Below are positions 59,397 to 64,000 of a stretch of DNA of 64,000 nucleotides, one piece after another. Position 1 is the first letter of the stretch; each line of letters starts with the position of its first letter. Origin of the DNA: Orientallactaga sibirica. Its lineage: Eukaryota > Chordata > Mammalia > Rodentia > Dipodidae. Below the pieces are notes generated by a model. That model saw only the letters and a program-made list of their open reading frames with translations, was not told where the DNA came from and did no database searches. The position numbers were made by a program, and so were the translations under genes. Location of the stretch: positions 3,513,501 to 3,577,500 of the forward strand of contig JAEOAD010002231.1 of assembly GCA_036365145.1 (NCBI GenBank). Reading direction: 5' to 3'.

Positions 59397-61034
59397 AAGA
59401 AAGAGGGTACAGCCCTCAAAGAGACAGACATCATGATAAAAATATGATTGCAATAGGCGTAGGGACACAGGACTGTCTCATAATGGTGGCAGAAACCTGA
59501 GACCCATGGGAGGAAGCAACCTTGAAAAGAAATAGCCCTTTTTTTAAGAAGTAGGGCCCAGTAATTTCTATTAAATACATTTCCCCAGGGATGTGTTAAT
59601 ATTAATATATATTCATAAGTAAGCTTTCTCAAATCCTTATAATTTTTTCACCTGAAGGCCTTATGAGTAAGTACAAAGAAGAAAATGTAAATATTATCAT
59701 GCACACCTCCCTCTGCCAAACTGCTTACAAGGAGTAACTACAGCATTATTTATTAAAGGTAGATTTGTAAATTCAAATTCTGTTCTGAGGTGGTTTGCAT
59801 GACATTACCCAGGCCAGTTCTGGCATTTGTTGCTAGAGTAATGGATTATAGATAACATTGTCTTACATTCTTTGTATGCTTTGGAGTTTCTTTCATTGAA
59901 GAGAAAGTACACAGCCATCCTTGTGTTCTAAGAGCTCTTTCTGGTGAACAAAACCTAGAAATTTTAATGAACTATAGAATGGATGATTACAATGAATGAC
60001 AGGAGTTTAATCAGGTGGTTTTCCCCCTCTCCCTTTCTTTCCTCTCTCTCTCTCCTGCTCTCTCCTCCAGATGCAAAACATAAGCAGTAGAAAGAAAATT
60101 AAAAGACTAGAAATGAAATTTGTATAATTTTTTTAACCATATTCAAGAAATAGCAATAAGAAAGAGGTTGCTGAACTCGACAGAAATAAGACCTTGCTTG
60201 CCGATACCTTCCTACAGGAAGAATTTCCAGTTCAAAACAGCCAGGCTGAGAATAATGAACAGAGCTGGAAAGATCCAATCATGGATGGAGGTGGAAAGTG
60301 ACATATCTCTTTCTCCTTCAGACACTGTATATAGCTTTTATAAAGCTTGAGCACAAATTTTAGGCATTGCCCAGAAACCTTCCAGAACATTGTCTTAATG
60401 ATGGCTTTTCTATAAAAACTATGTTCAAGAGAACATCTGATTGTCTTTGTTCTTCTGCCCTGTTCTAAGGCAAACTATAAGGGTTAGGCTCCACCAGGAC
60501 AGAGTGCACACCTACACACAGGATTAAGTAAATTCTCCACTAAGGGTTTCGTGCACTGACTGCAAGACAGATGCATGGCTCGGGCTGGAGCCTACCTACT
60601 GTATAAGACAGGTGTCCACACTCATGCTAGCTAGACATTTATTTAAGGATGAGGGGAAGCTTTTATTTCTAAAATTCATCAGATCTATCATGTAAGCTTG
60701 CCAGCTAGACAGGCATCGCTGAGAAGGCGACGGCCACTATATTCACAGTATGTAGCTGAGGCAATTATAAACACCTAAGTAAAACACAACCTTCCAATTA
60801 TTTGGTAATAAGAACATATACAAAGTAGTGAATTTCTATTTTCATGTTCTCTGCTCACATTTGCAAATCAATTTAGTTCAAAAAGACAAAGTTAGCCGAA
60901 ACCACAGTTACTATAGCAAACCATGATAAATGGACTGTATAGTAAGTTGGTCTTTATGGGAATGCTAACATTACTGTGTAAATGAATCCAGTATCAATGG
61001 TAGTAGTAACAGATGATGTACATTGTGCTCCTAT
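59397..61034. other. NPNT intron, unassigned
   Basis: No repeat recognised apart from a CT-rich tract near 60.04 kb. A TATATAGCTTTTATAAAGC segment near 60.33 kb is TATA-like but nothing else supports a promoter. Confidence 0.5.
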
Positions 61035-61150
61035 GCACCAGATAGCTAAATGCTCACAGCAGCCCAGTGAAGAAGACTATGATTAGCCCTAACTTACAGG
61101 TGAGGACGCAAAGACATAGGAAAACTTAGTAACATGCTCTAAATACAATA
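61035..61150 (-). repeat. MIR-type relic, antisense
   Basis: CTATGCACCAGATAGC, TTACAGGTGAGGACGCAAAG and AACTTAGTAACATGC follow the antisense MIR order. Confidence 0.5.
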
Positions 61151-61984
61151 CTTATAGCTCTATGGGCAGATGTGCATAACTTAAAAACATTTCTGATTTC
61201 TGACTTAGGGCACATTCATTGAGAATTCAATTTGTACTTTCTGGAGAGAGCTATTTTTTTTTATTTACTAGCCACTATAGAATCCAATTAAAATATAAAT
61301 CAAACATCTTAAGAACATTCAGAATTCACAGCACCAGATCCTGACCCGTAAGCAGTAACAACTCAGTCCTTCAACTCTAGCAGAAATTTAATCTTCAGGG
61401 AGACATCAGGCATCTCCTTGGGGGTCTCTGTAGGCTTTACTGTTTACTAGAAAGCAAACCAGTTTGAAGACCTTTGCACGCCTCAGCTGAAACAATCTTC
61501 TTACTCATCACCACACAGAATCAGAAAAAAAGACCACAGTATTTCCATGACTAAGAACACGGGATCAAACCAGCTATGGACCGCAAAATCTGTACAAGAG
61601 AAATACGAGAAAAAAAATCCTCAAGACAGCAGGCAGAAGGACAGCATCAGTTAAAAAAAAAAGAAGAAGCAATTTTCTCCTTATTCTTTGATATCTGGAA
61701 TCTCATACCAGTCCCATGTTCTATAATAACATAACAACACTGAGGCTGGTTCTCTGAAATGGCCACTTGTAAGAGCACATGATAAACATTAATTGCATTA
61801 TATTCTCTAATCTTCATCTATAACACCTTTCCCCTTTATTTGATATGCTTCAGGTGAATACATGCCTGTTACAGAATTAGATTTTAACAATTCTACAGCT
61901 GGTTTATTTTTTTCTATACAAGACATAGTTCTTCAGAGAAGGAGCTGCTGTTGTGGTTGAAAGCTCTGCTTCACACAGTCTGCC

Positions 61985-62110
61985 CCATAGTTCAGCAGCA
62001 TTACCCATAAGCTTGGTAAAAGGCAGGATCCCAAGTCTTATTCCAGACTACTGAATCACCATCTTCATTTTAACAAGATCCCCATGTAAGCTTGTAATAT
62101 GTACACATAT
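61985..62110 (+). repeat. Ancient hAT MITE relic
   Basis: CAGCAGCATTACCCATAAGC ... CCAGACTACTGAATCACC ... TTTTAACAAGATCCCCATG. Fragment of the same general type, in an NPNT intron. Confidence 0.5.
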
Positions 62111-62177
62111 TAGTGACCAAGAAGTACTTTCCCAAGAAAGTATGTTGAGTAGATGTGCTTAAGAGATGAGGAATCTA

Positions 62178-62570
62178 GGGCTGGGGAGATAGCTCAGTGG
62201 TTGACCTGGTTTGATCCCAGTACCCACATAAACCAGACGCACTGATTGGCACATGCATCTGTAGTTTATTTGTGGCAGCCCTGCTGTGCCCATCGCACTC
62301 CATTCCTGTCCCTCTCTCTGCTCAAAAGTAAATAAATAAATAAATAAAAATTTTAAAAAAGGACATGAGAGGGGCCGGAGAGATGACTCAGTGATTAAGA
62401 TGCTTGCCTAGAAAGCTAATGACCTGGGTTCGATTCCCCAGTGCCCATATAAAGCCAGATGCACTGAGCAGTGCCTCAGTGGCACATGCATCTGGAGTTT
62501 GCAGTGGCTGGAGGCCATGGCATGCCCACTCTCTCTCCTTGCAGATAAATAAAAATTATGTTAAAAAAAA
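62178..62570 (+). repeat. Two tandem Dip SINEs in one target duplication
   Basis: Copy 1 at 62178-62360 (internally shortened) and copy 2 at about 62372-62570. AGATGAGGAATCTA at 62164-62177 and 62571-62584 encloses both. Confidence 0.9.
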
Positions 62571-63344
62571 AGATGAGGAATCTACATCTTAAGTAAGTAT
62601 CCTAGGTTATTCTGGTTCAACTGGGCTTCTGGCAACACTTGGGCGAGAAAATCTGTTTGCTCATCTAAGTGGCACTATATCCCTTGTAGCAATCTGAGTC
62701 TCTTGGCTAAAACTGGACACTTAGGACATACTCCACTGCACAGAAACTTGTGAAAGGTTAGGGCAGATGCAAATAAAATCTTTAAGAACTTTTGGAAAAC
62801 CACTATGTCCAAAATAAAACTGCTATGATGAAGAGCCAAGACTGCCTGGGGTACCGTCTCAAAAAGTACAACTCGCGCTTCCGCTGGGCGAGTGGGGGTC
62901 TACGACCCATGATCCTCTATACCAAATCATTGTTCCTTTTGACAATGGGAGTGAAAACCTAAAACACTGCTGCATTAGAGTAACAAGGAGACAATAAAAA
63001 TCACCCAAAGCACACAGCATATAATTGTGAACCAGTTTGGGGTTTTTTTTTTTTAATCCAGACTTACATATACATAAGACATCCATAGACACATATTTTA
63101 TATTTAATTGAGGTCAAATGGTATATACAGTTTTGTTTCTTTTTCACTTAATGTTTTTATAACATAGATATTTTCCCATTATTTTCAAAAAGTCAAAACT
63201 ACTAAAAGCCACACTTATTTCACTTATATTTCTAGACCAGGACAAATTTTCCCCTAACTTCTTTTACTATGGTTTTGCACAAGGTTTTTCTTATTTTCCT
63301 TGCTCTTATACAATTCCTGCCTACCTCCATAGACACCAGATTCT

Positions 63345-63545
63345 TTAAAAAAATATTTTATTTATTTATTTGACAGAAAGGACAGAGACAGAGAATAGGC
63401 ACACGATGGCCTCTAGCTAGTGCAAACAAACTCCAGATACATGCACTACCTTGTGCATCTGGTGTATGTGGGTTCTGGGGATTTGAACCTGGGTCCTTTG
63501 GCTTTGTAGGCAAGCATCTTACCGGCTAAGCCATCTCTCCAGCTC
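63345..63545 (-). repeat. Dip SINE, antisense
   Basis: TTTATTTATTTATTTGACAG at left; GCTAAGCCATCTCTCCAGC at right. Confidence 0.9.
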
Positions 63546-64000
63546 AACACCACATTTTTGACACTGGTACACCATCTCCAGCCTTCTAGTAATTCCCTAT
63601 AGCACACCTCCGGTGTTTATATAGACATTTCACCACTGAAATTTGCTTTTTTTATCTCTTAATCTACTCATCACCTTTATTCCTTCAACAGTCCCAATCC
63701 ATCTCTACCAGACTATTCCACAATCCCAGATCAGCTCATTAGTCTCAAAAAACCCATGCACTGGAAGCCAATTAGTTAGGGCTATTGGGAGTTGTGTCAC
63801 GTGGTCTTCATACTTAGTTCAGCCATGCCTGACCTGACATTGGTTACAACAAATTTGAATCCAAAGAGTTAAATAATCCCATGGTTAAATCTATTTGAGA
63901 AATGGCGCATATATTAAACCTTTCATAGACATGGTGACCATTAGCACATTAAAGTAAAAAAGCCTACTTAACTTAGCTAAACCAAGGATTTCTTAAATGT

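Larger units (their letters stand above)
53184..64000 (-). other. NPNT intron, running off the right edge
   Basis: The upstream partner of the 53097-53183 exon (Pro/Thr-rich linker and RGD) is not visible, so at least 10.8 kb here is one intron. It contains L2 relics near 53.8 and 54.2 kb, an L1 3' end at 54.3-54.77 kb, old Dip copies at 56.66-57.36 kb, a MITE-like repeat at 57.84-58.22 kb, Dip copies at 58.7-59.4, 62.18-62.57 and 63.35-63.54 kb, and otherwise unassigned AT-rich sequence, including about 59.4-61.0 kb. Confidence 0.8.

Noticed and set aside
60325..60350. Promoter, from a TATATAGCTTTTATAAAG segment
   Set aside because: No CpG enrichment, initiator, or downstream exon; AT-rich sequence gives TATA-like words by chance.
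53184..64000. The NPNT exon carrying the RGD and Pro/Thr-rich linker
   Set aside because: Searched by eye for the minus-strand peptide ending GDVF and for EGF-like cysteine patterns; not found, so it should lie beyond the right edge.

Overview
This is a vertebrate (rodent) chromosomal window, not a microbial one. It has spliced exons with GT..AG junctions, long introns, low gene density, and a dense load of two SINE families. One is a tRNA-derived, B2-superfamily SINE whose body (TGGAGAGATGGCTTAG...) and long CT-rich tail match the 'Dip' type known from jerboas and relatives. The other is a B1 family ending in GTGAGACCCTACCT. Together they point to a dipodoid rodent such as a jerboa; the species is an inference.

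The only protein-coding gene I can support is the 3' end of nephronectin (NPNT), on the minus strand. Four coding exons are visible: 53097-53183 (linker containing LFEIFEIER), 52509-52607 and 47822-48078 (MAM domain), and 45872-45967 (C-terminus and stop). Splice sites are consensus and phases agree at every junction. A 3'UTR of about 2.55 kb runs down to a poly(A) signal at 43337-43342, followed by a U/GU-rich tract. From 53184 to the right edge is NPNT intron; the exons for the signal peptide, EGF repeats and RGD motif must lie beyond the window.

From 1 to about 43.3 kb the sequence is intergenic, downstream of NPNT. In human the next gene on that side is TBCK, convergent and tens of kb away; I found no TBCK exon here. 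This part is a fossil bed: ancient mammalian MIR, L2, CR1/L3-type and hAT (Charlie-type) relics; rodent B4 SINEs; rodent-wide MITE-like repeats; a solo LTR nested in one of those (about 9.65-10.19 kb); an antisense L1 3' end (19.4-20.1 kb); a degenerate array of 65-70 bp G-rich units (31.26-31.69 kb); and a broken minus-strand class I (gammaretrovirus-like) endogenous retrovirus with recognisable nucleocapsid, protease and reverse-transcriptase pieces (about 36.2-37.9 kb), all disabled.

I saw no tRNA or rRNA gene, CRISPR array, bacterial operon or convincing new protein system. The observations of most interest are the exon layout around the nephronectin integrin-binding unit, the CR1/L3 relic inside the NPNT 3'UTR, repeated SINE insertions into the same target sites, and several nested insertions that give a relative chronology. 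Repeat family names rest on recognition by eye, without a database search; boundaries are approximate unless target-site duplications are given.
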